A DNA stretch of 42,684 nucleotides from UBA1715 sp036752345 (GCA_036752345.1 DAIOSV010000012.1:1-42684); one strand, 5' to 3'; shown: positions 1 to 9,459, counted from the stretch's first letter. Numbers and translations are program-made. The notes: generated by a model not told the origin, from the letters alone.

Positions 1-3000
1 ACAATCAATTGGTATGATGCAAATTCAACCTTAATACATCACGAAAACGACTTTACTCCAACTGATGTTGAAGGTATTGCTGGCACCTACAATTGGACGG
101 TAACCCAGACAAGTACCGGTGAAAACGCATGCGAAGGTGTTGCTGCAACGGTTACCTTAAAAATACATCCAAATCCTGAAATTTCGGTATCGATACCTTC
201 GGTAATTTGTAAAAATGGTGCAAATGTAACTCCTACATCAAATCTTTCTGGAACTGGCTTTACATTCAATGGAAATGCAATAACAAATATAGTTCCGTCA
301 CAATATGCAGCGGGAACGTACACATTGGCATATTCATACAATGATCCACTAACCGGATGTCCGGCAGTTGAGTCAGCAAAGAATTGTTATACTTCAACTT
401 GCTTGAATAAAGAAGTTGAAATACGCGAAATTGCATCACCTTCAGTTGACAATGTAACAAAACTTATAACTGATACAGATTTTACAATTCCAGTAAGTTC
501 TCCAAAGGCAGGCTATTCTTACCAATGGAAAGATTCTATTAATAATGTAGTTGGAACTACAGCGACACTTACACATCCATACGATATTAAAGTAGGAAAA
601 TGGAATTACTGTGTAACAGCTTCCGATGGAACTTGTACAAGCGAAAAATCCTGCATGACGTTCTCAATCATTAATTGTCCAGTGCCGAAACCTACGGTTA
701 ATAATCCAAGCCTAATCGGTTGTACCAACCAAGACATGCCGATACTTGAGGCAGGTGGAGACTATACAATTCGTTGGTATAAATCAACAGATTTGAATAC
801 TATAATTGCAACAGGTAGTCAATATACACCAACTGATATTATTTCAGCAGGAAAATATGTTTACTCCGTAACTCAATATGATGGAACGTGCGAAGGTTTA
901 CCTGCTACTGTTACACTTGAAATGCAAACAATACCTGCTCCTACAATTTCGGGAAATAAAACCGTTTGCGAAAACGAAGAATTGCCATTAGCAGCAGATA
1001 AAGAAGTATATTGGTACTCTTCAACACCAGCAACTTCAAATTACGATGAAATTTCTACTGCTCATACCGTTTCGTATGCTGCTGCCGGTTCGTATGATTT
1101 GTGGATGGTTCGCAAAGAAACCGCATGCTCTAGCAATCCTGTACATTTGACCGTTAAAGTTAATGCCATTCCGGATGCTCCGGTAATTACCGTAGCAAAT
1201 GTGTGTGCAGGTTCTAATGTCGATTTTACGGCAACAGGAACTGATATTAAATGGTACAATAATACAATTCAGGTGAGCGAAGGTGCAACGTATTCAATAC
1301 CAAGTGTCCCTGCAGGAACTGTTCAAATTTCTGCAACGCAAACAGTTGAAGGTTGTACGAGCCCTGAAGCACAAAGTAGCGCAACGGTATATTCAATACC
1401 AAGTGCTCCAACAGCAACAGATGTAACAATATGTGAATATGATAATATAGAGCCAATAATCATAAATTCTCAATCAGGTGCTGTAACATCATGGTATGGC
1501 GACGAATCTCATACGCAATTAGTTGCTACCGGTACAACGCACACACCAACACAAAAAGTAACACAAACATACTATGTAACGCAAACGGTTGAAGGTTGCG
1601 AAAGTGCTTCTGCAACGGTAAAATTTACCGTTATTAGTAAGCCGGAAGATGTCAAATTCAAACAAACGAATGATATTGTTGTATGTGAAGGCAATTCGGT
1701 TGTAATTATAGCAGAATCTGCAAATACAATTTATTGGTATGATAACAAAAATGGAAAGCCAATATTTACCGGTCGTTATTATACAATACCAACGACTGCG
1801 GTAGGTGAGTACACTTATTATGCTACTCAGACTGATGTCAACGGTTGCGTGAGCGATATGAGTTCGAAAAAAGTTATTATTCAAGGAGGTCCAACAGCCG
1901 CATTAATTGTAAAACAAGACACTATATGTGAGTATGAAGAACCAGGAAGATTGATAGTGTCACGCACCTCGGAAAACGAAATTGTTTCTTGGATTTCGCC
2001 AACAGGCGTCGTACTTAGTTTAGGTGATACATTAGATATTCCGAAGAATCTAATTACAGTACCTGGTGTATACAATTTCAAGGCTCGTACTACGGTAGCA
2101 TCTTGCTCATATGATACACGAAAAGAAACAATAGTGAAGTATGTGGTATATCCAAAACCTGCAAATCCTACATTGAATAAAGAAGCCTTTTGTTATGACG
2201 GTTCTCCTGTAACATTGTCTACTTCGGCACAAAGTCCAATGTGGTATGGTAGTAATGGCAATCTGCTTTCTGCAGATTCACCAACGTATGCTACCATGTA
2301 TAGCGAGGTAGGAAATTATAGTGTACAATTAACGCAAACTATTAATGACTGCGTGAGCGACACCACCGTAGTTCCATTTTTGATATGTGCGATACCAACT
2401 CCGGAAATCCTAGGAAAGAATAAACTTTGTGCCAATGTTAAAGAGACATACGTGGTAACTAAATCCGATGAGAACAATCAGATTGATTGGAGAGTTACCG
2501 GCAACAAGATTTCTTATGAAATATCAAGATACAATACCGGTTTTGTGAGAGACGTAGATTGGGGTAACGAAGGCTTTGACACTATTTACGTGGCCGAAAC
2601 AAACCAATATGGTTGTGTTGGTAAAAAAGAAATGCCGGTTGAAGTAATTTCAGCTCCAGATGTGTCATTTACTGCGGAAACATTAGGCCAGGAAGGTGTT
2701 GTGACCTTTACAAACACATCGGAATGTCAAATTGTAAGAGACAATGGCGTTGAAAAAGAATACCATGTTGATTATTTCTGGGACTTTGGGAGAAATATAG
2801 ATACCGTATTGGTTTTGCAAAATTCCAAAACATTTGAAAGAGATTACAAATATGGAGACCACACTGCAGAATTGACTGCAGTAAATGAATTTGGATGTAC
2901 GTCAGTTGCAAAAGAAGGATTCTTTGTTGATGTAGAACATGGTTTGTTTGTTCCTACTGCATTTGCTCCAAATAGTCCTTCAGAGGAAGTCAGAATCTTC

Positions 3001-3258
3001 AAACCCAAAGGATTCAATTGCCGTACATTTGAAATCTGGATTTACGATGCGTGGAACAATTTAGTATATTACTCTTCGGGCGTAGGAGAAAGAGGAGTTC
3101 CGTTGGCAGAATGGGATGGTATGGTCAATGGAAAATTGATGCAAGCCGGGACATATCGTTACAAAATAGAAGTTACTTTTGAAGACCATTCAGAAGATAA
3201 TCTAAAAATTGTACAAACCGTAAAACCAATATGGGGTAATGTGGTTTTGATTCGATAA
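1..3258 (+). CDS. T9SS type B sorting domain surface protein with Ig-like repeats (5' partial)
   Basis: The frame is open from base 1 to the TAA at 3256-3258 (1085 residues), so the true start lies upstream; the TTG at 325 is not a credible start. The protein is a string of about nine beta-sandwich repeats of 50-60 residues, each with a W-Y pair, a 'TG..YTP' stretch and a 'YxxTQTVxGC' ending (for example near nt 760-920, 1250-1395, 1480-1635, 1730-1885). A PKD-like domain with a 'YFWDFG' motif lies at about 2660-2930. The end, from 'LFVPTAFAPNS' (about 2944), matches the gliding-motility-associated C-terminal domain (CHU_C, T9SS type B sorting signal), including 'WDGMVNGK' and 'AGTYRYKIEV'. 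Known for the family: export through the T9SS to the cell surface or medium. Inferred: an adhesin-like or structural surface protein; its ligand is unknown. Confidence 0.9.
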   Translation, partial: TINWYDANSTLIHHENDFTPTDVEGIAGTYNWTVTQTSTGENACEGVAATVTLKIHPNPEISVSIPSVICKNGANVTPTSNLSGTGFTFNGNAITNIVPSQYAAGTYTLAYSYNDPLTGCPAVESAKNCYTSTCLNKEVEIREIASPSVDNVTKLITDTDFTIPVSSPKAGYSYQWKDSINNVVGTTATLTHPYDIKVGKWNYCVTASDGTCTSEKSCMTFSIINCPVPKPTVNNPSLIGCTNQDMPILEAGGDYTIRWYKSTDLNTIIATGSQYTPTDIISAGKYVYSVTQYDGTCEGLPATVTLEMQTIPAPTISGNKTVCENEELPLAADKEVYWYSSTPATSNYDEISTAHTVSYAAAGSYDLWMVRKETACSSNPVHLTVKVNAIPDAPVITVANVCAGSNVDFTATGTDIKWYNNTIQVSEGATYSIPSVPAGTVQISATQTVEGCTSPEAQSSATVYSIPSAPTATDVTICEYDNIEPIIINSQSGAVTSWYGDESHTQLVATGTTHTPTQKVTQTYYVTQTVEGCESASATVKFTVISKPEDVKFKQTNDIVVCEGNSVVIIAESANTIYWYDNKNGKPIFTGRYYTIPTTAVGEYTYYATQTDVNGCVSDMSSKKVIIQGGPTAALIVKQDTICEYEEPGRLIVSRTSENEIVSWISPTGVVLSLGDTLDIPKNLITVPGVYNFKARTTVASCSYDTRKETIVKYVVYPKPANPTLNKEAFCYDGSPVTLSTSAQSPMWYGSNGNLLSADSPTYATMYSEVGNYSVQLTQTINDCVSDTTVVPFLICAIPTPEILGKNKLCANVKETYVVTKSDENNQIDWRVTGNKISYEISRYNTGFVRDVDWGNEGFDTIYVAETNQYGCVGKKEMPVEVISAPDVSFTAETLGQEGVVTFTNTSECQIVRDNGVEKEYHVDYFWDFGRNIDTVLVLQNSKTFERDYKYGDHTAELTAVNEFGCTSVAKEGFFVDVEHGLFVPTAFAPNSPSEEVRIFKPKGFNCRTFEIWIYDAWNNLVYYSSGVGERGVPLAEWDGMVNGKLMQAGTYRYKIEVTFEDHSEDNLKIVQTVKPIWGNVVLIR

Positions 3259-3278
3259 GGCAAACTATTAATAAAAAA

Positions 3279-3316
3279 ATGGGCATAATGTTTTTGTATT
3301 TATGTCCATTTTTTTT
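3279..3316 (+). terminator. Rho-independent terminator after the T9SS protein gene
   Basis: The 10-bp arms ATGGGCATAA (3279-3288) and TTATGTCCAT (3300-3309) pair with one G-U wobble and are followed by a run of T to 3316. It separates the surface protein gene from the ribosomal cluster. Confidence 0.8.
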
Positions 3317-3362
3317 GTTGATAAAATATTGAGATACAAGTTTTTTTGAAAAAAAGACCCGT

Positions 3363-3396
3363 TTTGAATTGTTATTCAAAAAAAAATGTACCTTTG
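3363..3396 (+). promoter_or_regulatory. Bacteroidetes-type promoter of the rpsL ribosomal cluster
   Basis: TTTG at 3363-3366 and TACCTTTG at 3389-3396, spaced by 22 bases, fit the Bacteroidetes sigma-ABfr consensus (-33 TTTG, -7 TAnnTTTG). The rpsL ATG follows at 3452, giving a leader of about 50 nt. It is the only full-consensus promoter I see in front of the ribosomal genes. Confidence 0.75.
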
Positions 3397-3451
3397 CAAC
3401 CCGATTTAATGGGAAAATTATATTCAATTATTAATAAAGTATTATAGTAAT

Positions 3452-3835
3452 ATGCCTACAATTCAGCAGTTAGTAAGAAAAGGTAGAGTCGAAATTGTGG
3501 ATAAAAGTAAATCCCCAGCATTAGATTCATGCCCACAAAAAAGAGGTGTTTGCGTTCGTGTATACACAACCACACCTAAGAAGCCGAATTCTGCAATGAG
3601 GAAAGTTGCTCGTGTTCGTTTAACAAACGGCAAAGAAGTAAATGCCTACATTCCAGGAGAAGGTCACAAACTTCAAGAACACTCTATCGTGTTAGTACGC
3701 GGGGGAAGAGTAAAAGATCTTCCAGGTGTTCGTTATCACTTAGTAAGAGGTGCATTGGATTCATCTGGTGTAGAAGGCCGCTTACAATCTCGCTCAAAAT
3801 ATGGAGCAAAACAACCAAAACAAGAAAAGAAATAA
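3452..3835 (+). CDS. rpsL: 30S ribosomal protein S12
   Basis: S12 (127 aa) sits at the decoding centre of the 30S subunit and controls accuracy. The 'TTPKKPNSA' loop (Lys43) and 'GGRVKDLPGVRYH' (Lys88, Asp89) are intact, so the classic streptomycin-resistance positions read as wild type; Asp89 is the residue methylthiolated by RimO in E. coli. One oddity is 'GEGHKLQEHS', with Lys73 where E. coli S12 has Asn. This is the first gene of the str-S10-spc-alpha cluster, about 50 nt behind its promoter and 19 nt before rpsG. Confidence 0.98.
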   Translation: MPTIQQLVRKGRVEIVDKSKSPALDSCPQKRGVCVRVYTTTPKKPNSAMRKVARVRLTNGKEVNAYIPGEGHKLQEHSIVLVRGGRVKDLPGVRYHLVRGALDSSGVEGRLQSRSKYGAKQPKQEKK

Positions 3836-3854
3836 TTTTTAAATATCATTTTCA

Positions 3855-4331
3855 ATGAGAAAGAGTAAACCAAAAAAACGAGTAATTCTTCCTGATCCTA
3901 AGTTTGGGGACGTGGTTGTAACGAAGTTCGTAAATAATCTTATGTTTGATGGAAAGAAAAGCATCGCATATGATATTTTTTATGATACGTTAGATATCGT
4001 TGAAGAAAAGAAGCAAACGCCAGAAGTTTCAGCTATGGACATCTGGAAAAAAGCCTTAGACAATGTAACTCCATTGGTAGAGGTAAAAAGTCGCCGCGTA
4101 GGTGGTGCAACATTTCAAATACCATCAGAAATCCGTCCTGCACGCCGTCAATCAATCGGCATGAAGAACTTGATTGCTTTCGCTCGTAAACGCGCTGGTC
4201 ATTCAATGAAAGATAAACTAGCTGCTGAAATCTTAGCTGCTTTTAACGAAGAAGGTGGTGCGTTCAAGAAAAAAGATGAGACACACAGAATGGCAGAAGC
4301 TAACAAGGCTTTCTCACATTTTAGATTCTAA
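3855..4331 (+). CDS. rpsG: 30S ribosomal protein S7
   Basis: S7 (158 aa) is a primary 16S rRNA binder that nucleates the 30S head and lines the E site. The basic start 'MRKSKPKKRVILPDPKFGD' and the central 'KSRRVGGATFQIPSEIRPARRQSIGMKNL' region (4081-4180) are typical. The length matches short-form S7. It lies between rpsL and fusA, as in the classical str operon. Confidence 0.98.
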   Translation: MRKSKPKKRVILPDPKFGDVVVTKFVNNLMFDGKKSIAYDIFYDTLDIVEEKKQTPEVSAMDIWKKALDNVTPLVEVKSRRVGGATFQIPSEIRPARRQSIGMKNLIAFARKRAGHSMKDKLAAEILAAFNEEGGAFKKKDETHRMAEANKAFSHFRF

Positions 4332-4349
4332 TTTTAGCGAGAAAAGACA

Positions 4350-6443
4350 ATGGCAAAAAAAGTTGATTTAAATTATACAAGAAATATTGGTATTGCAGCC
4401 CATATAGATGCTGGAAAAACTACCACTACAGAACGTATTCTTTTTTATACAGGTAAAACTCATAAAATAGGTGAAGTTCATGATGGAGCAGCTACAATGG
4501 ACTGGATGGCCCAAGAACAAGAACGTGGTATTACAATTTGTTCTGCTGCAACTACTTGTTTCTGGAAATATAAAGGAGAACAATATAAAATTAATATCAT
4601 AGACACTCCGGGACACGTTGATTTTACTGCTGAGGTAAATCGTTCTCTTCGAGTACTTGATGGTTTGGTATTCTTGTTCTCAGCAGTTGATGGTGTAGAA
4701 CCTCAATCTGAAACAAACTGGCGTTTAGCTGACGGTTACAGTGTAACACGTTTGGGCTTTGTCAATAAAATGGACCGTCAAGGTGCAGACTTCTTGAACG
4801 TTGTAAAACAAGTTCATGATATGCTAGGTGGTAATGCAGTTCCTATTGTATTACCTATTGGTGCTGAAGATACATTCAAAGGGGTTGTTGACCTTGTAAA
4901 GAATATTGGAATTATTTGGGACGACGCTGATCAAGGTGTGACTTATAAAGAAATTCCAGTTCCACAAGATATGGTAGAGGAAGTAAACGAATGGAGAGCA
5001 AAATTGCTTGAATCTGTTGCTGAATTCGATGATTCTTTGATGGAAAAATTCTTTGAAGATCCTAATTCAATTACAGAAGACGAAATTTTGACAGCATTGC
5101 GTAAAGCATGTATTGCAAACAAAATCGTTCCAATGCTTTGCGGTTCTTCATTCAAGAACAAAGGTGTTCAAGAATTGTTGAACTATGTAATGGAATTGTT
5201 GCCAAGTCCTCTAGACAAAGAAGTTATTAAAGGTACAAATCCAGATACTGGTAAAGATGTAGTTCGTAAGCCAGGAGCAGAAGATCCTTTCTGTGCACTT
5301 GCATTCAAAATCGCAACTGACCCATTCGTAGGTCGTTTGTGCTATTTCCGTGTATATTCTGGTCATCTAGATGCAGGATCGTATGTATTAAATACACGCA
5401 GTGGAAGCAAAGAAAGAATCTCTCGTATATATCAAATGCATGCCAACAAACAAAACCCAATTGAATTCATAGAAGGTGGTGATATTGGTGCTGGAGTTGG
5501 ATTTAAAGATATTAAAACAGGTGATACTCTTTGTGATGAAAAAGCACCTATCGTGCTTGAATCTATGGTATTCCCAGAACCAGTTATCGGTTTGGCTGTT
5601 GAACCAAAAACAAAAGCCGATGTTGATAAGATGGGTATGGCACTTGCTAAATTAGCCGAAGAAGATCCTACTTTTACGGTAAAAACTAATCAAGAAACCG
5701 GTCAAGTCATCATTAGTGGTATGGGTGAGTTACACTTGGATATCATCATGGACCGTTTAAAACGTGAATTCCATGTTGAATGTAGCCAAGGTGCTCCTCA
5801 AGTTAACTATAAAGAGTGCATTACCAAAGAAGTTGAGCATCGTGAGTTGTTCAAAAAACAATCAGGAGGTCGTGGTAAATATGCTGATATCGCATTCAAG
5901 ATTGGCCCAGCTGATGAAGGTAAAGAAGGTTTGCAGTTTGAAGACTATGTAAAGGGTGGAAATATTCCAAAAGAATACATTCCTTCTGTAGAAAAAGGTT
6001 TCAAACAAGCAATGGACAATGGCGTTTTGGCAGGCTATCCGGTAGAATCATTGAAAGTTCAATTGTTAGATGGTTCTTATCATGATGTCGATTCTGATGC
6101 ACTTTCATTCGAAATTTGTGCTAAGATGGCATTCAAAGAAGCTTGCAGAAAAGCTGCTCCGAAACTTCTAGAACCAATTATGAAAGTAGAAGTTGTTACA
6201 CCAGAAGAATATATGGGTGACGTAGTAGGTGACTTAAACAAACGTAGAGGTCAAATACGTGGTATGGATTCAAGAAACAACGCAAGTGTTGTAAAAGCAT
6301 TCGTTCCATTGTCAGAAATGTTTGGATATGTAACAGATTTGCGTACAATCACATCTGGTCGCGCAACATCAACAATGGAATTTGATCATTTCGAACAAGT
6401 TCCAGCAAATATTGCAGAAACAATAATTAATAAAAACAATTAA
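4350..6443 (+). CDS. fusA: Elongation factor G
   Basis: EF-G (697 aa) is the GTPase that drives ribosomal translocation and, with RRF, ribosome recycling. GTPase motifs are intact: G1 'AHIDAGKTT' (17-25), the Thr switch region 'RGITI' (about 59-63), G3 'DTPGH' (85-89) and G4 'NKMD' (139-142). Domains II to V follow at full length, ending in the 'GYVTDLRTITSGRATSTMEF' region. No tuf gene follows: rpsJ starts 11 nt downstream, the arrangement expected in Bacteroidota, where tuf lies elsewhere. Confidence 0.98.
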   Translation: MAKKVDLNYTRNIGIAAHIDAGKTTTTERILFYTGKTHKIGEVHDGAATMDWMAQEQERGITICSAATTCFWKYKGEQYKINIIDTPGHVDFTAEVNRSLRVLDGLVFLFSAVDGVEPQSETNWRLADGYSVTRLGFVNKMDRQGADFLNVVKQVHDMLGGNAVPIVLPIGAEDTFKGVVDLVKNIGIIWDDADQGVTYKEIPVPQDMVEEVNEWRAKLLESVAEFDDSLMEKFFEDPNSITEDEILTALRKACIANKIVPMLCGSSFKNKGVQELLNYVMELLPSPLDKEVIKGTNPDTGKDVVRKPGAEDPFCALAFKIATDPFVGRLCYFRVYSGHLDAGSYVLNTRSGSKERISRIYQMHANKQNPIEFIEGGDIGAGVGFKDIKTGDTLCDEKAPIVLESMVFPEPVIGLAVEPKTKADVDKMGMALAKLAEEDPTFTVKTNQETGQVIISGMGELHLDIIMDRLKREFHVECSQGAPQVNYKECITKEVEHRELFKKQSGGRGKYADIAFKIGPADEGKEGLQFEDYVKGGNIPKEYIPSVEKGFKQAMDNGVLAGYPVESLKVQLLDGSYHDVDSDALSFEICAKMAFKEACRKAAPKLLEPIMKVEVVTPEEYMGDVVGDLNKRRGQIRGMDSRNNASVVKAFVPLSEMFGYVTDLRTITSGRATSTMEFDHFEQVPANIAETIINKNN

Positions 6444-6454
6444 TAATAATAGGC

Positions 6455-6760
6455 ATGAGTCAAAGAATTAGAATTAAATTAAAGTCTTATGATCATAGTT
6501 TGGTTGATAAATCAGCTGATAAGATTGTGAAGACTGTAAAAACTACAGGTGCTGTAGTAAGTGGTCCGATTCCGCTGCCAACTCATAAACGGATTTTCAC
6601 AGTCAACAGATCAACACATGTTAACAAGAAAGCCCGTGAGCAATTTCAACTGTCATCACATGCTAGACTACTTGATATCTATAGTAGTTCAGCAAAAACT
6701 GTTGATGCTTTGATGAAACTTGAGTTGCCAAGTGGTGTAGAAGTTGAAATTAGAGTGTAG
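6455..6760 (+). CDS. rpsJ: 30S ribosomal protein S10 (NusE)
   Basis: S10 (101 aa) is part of the 30S head and, as NusE, also joins NusB in antitermination complexes and contacts NusG. The start 'MSQRIRIKLKSYDHSLVDKSA' and 'GPIPLPTHKRIFTVNRSTHVNKKAREQF' (6560-6650) are hallmark S10 sequence. It opens the S10-operon part of the cluster, 11 nt after fusA and 22 nt before rplC. Confidence 0.98.
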   Translation: MSQRIRIKLKSYDHSLVDKSADKIVKTVKTTGAVVSGPIPLPTHKRIFTVNRSTHVNKKAREQFQLSSHARLLDIYSSSAKTVDALMKLELPSGVEVEIRV

Positions 6761-6782
6761 TAATTTAAATTGAGAAAAAGAA

Positions 6783-7403
6783 ATGCTTGGTATACTAGGA
6801 AAAAAAGTAGGCATGACCTCTATCTTCTTGGAAGATGGAAAAAATGTTGCATGCACTGTAATCGAAGCTGGACCATGTGTTGTAACACAGATTAAATCAA
6901 AAGAAACTGATGGTTACAACTCTGTTCAGATAGGCTTTGAAGACAAGAAAGAGAAAAACACTTCTCGTGCAGAACAAGGTCATTTTAAGAAAGCAAGTTC
7001 AACTCCAAAAAGAAAAGTTGTTGAATTTAGAGATTTCGATAAAGAAGTTAATCTAGGTGATGTTTTATCAGTAGCTGATATTTTAGCAGAAGGAGATTGG
7101 TTAGACGTAGCAGGAACAGCTAAAGGACGCGGTTTTCAAGGTGTTGTAAAACGTCATGGTTTTGGTGGTGTTGGTGAAGCAACTCACGGTCAAGATGACC
7201 GCCAACGTGCTCCGGGTTCTATCGGTGCTTGTTCTACTCCTTCTCGCGTGTTTAAAGGTATGCGAATGGGCGGACAAATGGGTGGCAATCGTGTAAAGGT
7301 TGAAAACCTTGAAGTTGTAAAAATATTGCCAGAAAAGAATGTAGTTTTAGTAAAAGGTGCTGTACCAGGTGCTAAAGGTGGATATTTAATAATTACTAAG
7401 TAA
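6783..7403 (+). CDS. rplC: 50S ribosomal protein L3
   Basis: L3 (206 aa) binds 23S rRNA near the peptidyl-transferase centre and helps initiate 50S assembly. The start 'MLGILGKKVGMTSIF' and the long central loop 'GRGFQGVVKRHGFGG' followed by 'GMRMGGQMGGNRV' (about 7255-7295) are diagnostic. That loop contains the Gln region methylated by PrmB in E. coli. Only two bases separate it from rplD. Confidence 0.98.
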   Translation: MLGILGKKVGMTSIFLEDGKNVACTVIEAGPCVVTQIKSKETDGYNSVQIGFEDKKEKNTSRAEQGHFKKASSTPKRKVVEFRDFDKEVNLGDVLSVADILAEGDWLDVAGTAKGRGFQGVVKRHGFGGVGEATHGQDDRQRAPGSIGACSTPSRVFKGMRMGGQMGGNRVKVENLEVVKILPEKNVVLVKGAVPGAKGGYLIITK

Positions 7404-7405
7404 CG

Positions 7406-8035
7406 ATGGAAATAGCAGTAAAAGATATTAAAGGTAAGGATACAGGAAAGAAAGTAGTCCTTGACGATTCAGTTTTCGGAATCGAACCAAACGAACATGC
7501 AGTTTACTTGGATGTGAAAGCTATACTTGCTAACAAACGTCAAGGTACACATGCTTCAAAAGAAAAAAGTGTTATTTCCGGAAGTACTAGAAAATTAAAG
7601 AAACAAAAAGGTACTGGTGGTGCTCGTGCAGGAAGTATCAAAAACCCATTGTTCCATGGTGGAGCACGTGTTTTTGGTCCACAACCACGCGATTACTCAG
7701 AAAAGGTAAATAAGAAACTTAAAGAATTAGCACGTAAATCAGTGTTATCTGCAAAAGTTAAAGACAATGAAGTTATAGTAGTTGAAGATTTCTCATTCGA
7801 AGCTCCAAAAACGAAACAAATGTTGGAAATCAAGAAAAATCTAAACTTAAATGACAAAAACTCTTTGATAGTTGTAGCAAATCCAAATAATAATGTATAT
7901 TTGTCCGCTAGAAATTTGCAGAGCATTTCAGTCGTAAACGCTTGTGATATAAACACTTACGACTTATTGAAAGCTAAGAATTTGATTTTGTGTGAAAGTT
8001 CTGTGGAAGAAATTGTAAAAACGTTAAATAAATAA
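7406..8035 (+). CDS. rplD: 50S ribosomal protein L4
   Basis: L4 (209 aa) has a globular domain on the 50S surface and a long loop, 'RKLKKQKGTGGARAGSIKNP' (7588-7650), that reaches the exit-tunnel constriction where macrolide-resistance changes arise in other species; the loop looks wild type. In E. coli L4 represses its own operon, but I see no recognisable L4 leader here and cannot claim that control. rplW follows immediately. Confidence 0.98.
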   Translation: MEIAVKDIKGKDTGKKVVLDDSVFGIEPNEHAVYLDVKAILANKRQGTHASKEKSVISGSTRKLKKQKGTGGARAGSIKNPLFHGGARVFGPQPRDYSEKVNKKLKELARKSVLSAKVKDNEVIVVEDFSFEAPKTKQMLEIKKNLNLNDKNSLIVVANPNNNVYLSARNLQSISVVNACDINTYDLLKAKNLILCESSVEEIVKTLNK

Positions 8036-8041
8036 TTGGTG

Positions 8042-8332
8042 ATGGAAGTATTGCAAAAACCGATCATAACTGAAAAGATGTCGAAAAAAGGCGACGCTTT
8101 GAACCAATATGGTTTTATAGTTGAGAAAACGGCAGACAAAGATCAAATTAAGAAAGCTGTTGAAGAGATGTACGGTGTTACAGTTTTAGCTGTTAACACT
8201 GTTCGTTACATAGGCAAATTAAAAGCTCGTAATACAAAAGAAGGTATGATGGTAGGAAGAGCGAATGCTTTTAAAAAAGCTATCGTAACGTTACCAAAAG
8301 ATCAAAAAATAGACTTCTATAGTAATATTTAA
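8042..8332 (+). CDS. rplW: 50S ribosomal protein L23
   Basis: L23 (96 aa) lies at the tunnel exit and docks signal recognition particle and trigger factor. 'LQKPIITEKMSKKG' near the start and 'VNTVRYIGKLKARNTKEG' (8190-8245) identify it. TTG (8036), GTG (8039) and ATG (8042) lie in frame directly after the rplD stop; I chose the ATG, which gives 'MEVLQKPIITEKM', the usual start for the family. rplB starts 5 nt downstream. Confidence 0.96.
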   Translation: MEVLQKPIITEKMSKKGDALNQYGFIVEKTADKDQIKKAVEEMYGVTVLAVNTVRYIGKLKARNTKEGMMVGRANAFKKAIVTLPKDQKIDFYSNI

Positions 8333-8337
8333 TAGAA

Positions 8338-9165
8338 ATGGCAGTAAAAAAATTAAAACCGACCACTCCTGGACAACGTCACAAAGTTGTTGTTGTTGAT
8401 TCTCAGATTTCAACGACAAACAAACCAGAGAAATCGCTTTTGTCAGTATTGAAAAGTACGGGTGGTAGAGATAACACAGGTAAGATGACGATGCGTTATA
8501 TAGGTGGAGGCCATAAACGCAAATATCGTATCATAGATTTTAAAAGAGACAAGGAAGATATTCAAGCAGAAGTACTAACTATTGAATATGATCCAAATAG
8601 AAGTGCAAGAATTTGTTTGGTGCAATATGCTGATGGAGAAAAACGATATATTATCGCTCCTAATGGTATCGCAGTAGGACAAAAAATAGTATCAGGAGTT
8701 GGTGCAGAACCAGAACTTGGAAACTGTTTGTATTTGAAAGATATTCCTCTAGGAACAATCATTCACAATATTGAATTGATACCAGGTCGTGGAGCTCAAT
8801 TAGCGAGAAGCGCCGGCTCATATGCTCAACTTGCGTCTCGTGATGGAAAATATGCAATCATAAAGTTGCCTTCAGGAGAAACGAGAATGGTTCTCGTTTC
8901 TTGCAAAGCAACAGTAGGCTCAGTTTCTAATCCAGAACATTTATTGGAGGCTTCAGGTAAGGCTGGTCGTTCAAGATGGTTGGGACGTCGTCCTCGCGTA
9001 AGAGGTGTTGTTATGAACCCAGTAGATCACCCAATGGGTGGTGGTGAAGGACGTGCTTCTGGAGGTTTACCTCGTTCAAGAAAAGGTCTTCCATCTAGAG
9101 GTTACAAGACACGTACACCTAAGAAGGCATCAAATAAATTAATCATTGAAAGAAGAAAGAAGTAA
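8338..9165 (+). CDS. rplB: 50S ribosomal protein L2
   Basis: L2 (275 aa) is a large conserved 23S rRNA binder needed for subunit joining and peptidyl-transferase activity. The N-terminal OB-like part ('HKRKYRIIDFKRDK', about 8512-8550), the SH3-like part and the conserved 'RGVVMNPVDHPMGGGEGRA' (about 9000-9057), with its functionally important His, are all present. It ends in a basic tail and lies 16 nt before rpsS. Confidence 0.98.
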   Translation: MAVKKLKPTTPGQRHKVVVVDSQISTTNKPEKSLLSVLKSTGGRDNTGKMTMRYIGGGHKRKYRIIDFKRDKEDIQAEVLTIEYDPNRSARICLVQYADGEKRYIIAPNGIAVGQKIVSGVGAEPELGNCLYLKDIPLGTIIHNIELIPGRGAQLARSAGSYAQLASRDGKYAIIKLPSGETRMVLVSCKATVGSVSNPEHLLEASGKAGRSRWLGRRPRVRGVVMNPVDHPMGGGEGRASGGLPRSRKGLPSRGYKTRTPKKASNKLIIERRKK

Positions 9166-9181
9166 TTAAAAAGAAGGAACT

Positions 9182-9448
9182 ATGAGTCGATCTCTAAAAA
9201 AAGGACCATATATTGATTTCAACTTGGAGAGGAAAGTTCTTCAAATGAACGAAAGTGGGAAGAAAGCATCAATTAAAACTTGGGCACGTGCTTCTATGAT
9301 TTCGCCAGATTTTGTGGGTCATACAGTATTGGTACATAATGGAAACAAATTTATTCCTGTATATGTAACAGAAAATATGGTAGGACACAAATTAGGTGAA
9401 TTTGCACCTACGCGTAACTTCCGTGGTCATGGTGGTAATAAAAAGTAA
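9182..9448 (+). CDS. rpsS: 30S ribosomal protein S19
   Basis: S19 (88 aa) sits in the 30S head with S13 and contacts the A-site finger. 'MSRSLKKGPYIDFNL' and 'GHKLGEFAPTRNFRGHGG' (9383-9440) are diagnostic. The upstream 'AAGAAGGAAC' (9171-9180) is one of the few weakly Shine-Dalgarno-like stretches in the cluster. Confidence 0.98.
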   Translation: MSRSLKKGPYIDFNLERKVLQMNESGKKASIKTWARASMISPDFVGHTVLVHNGNKFIPVYVTENMVGHKLGEFAPTRNFRGHGGNKK

Positions 9449-9459
9449 ATTAGCGAGTC

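Noticed and set aside
325..3258. A start for the first gene at TTG 325
   Set aside because: The same frame is open to base 1 and upstream codons encode another Ig-like repeat, so the gene is simply cut by the window edge.
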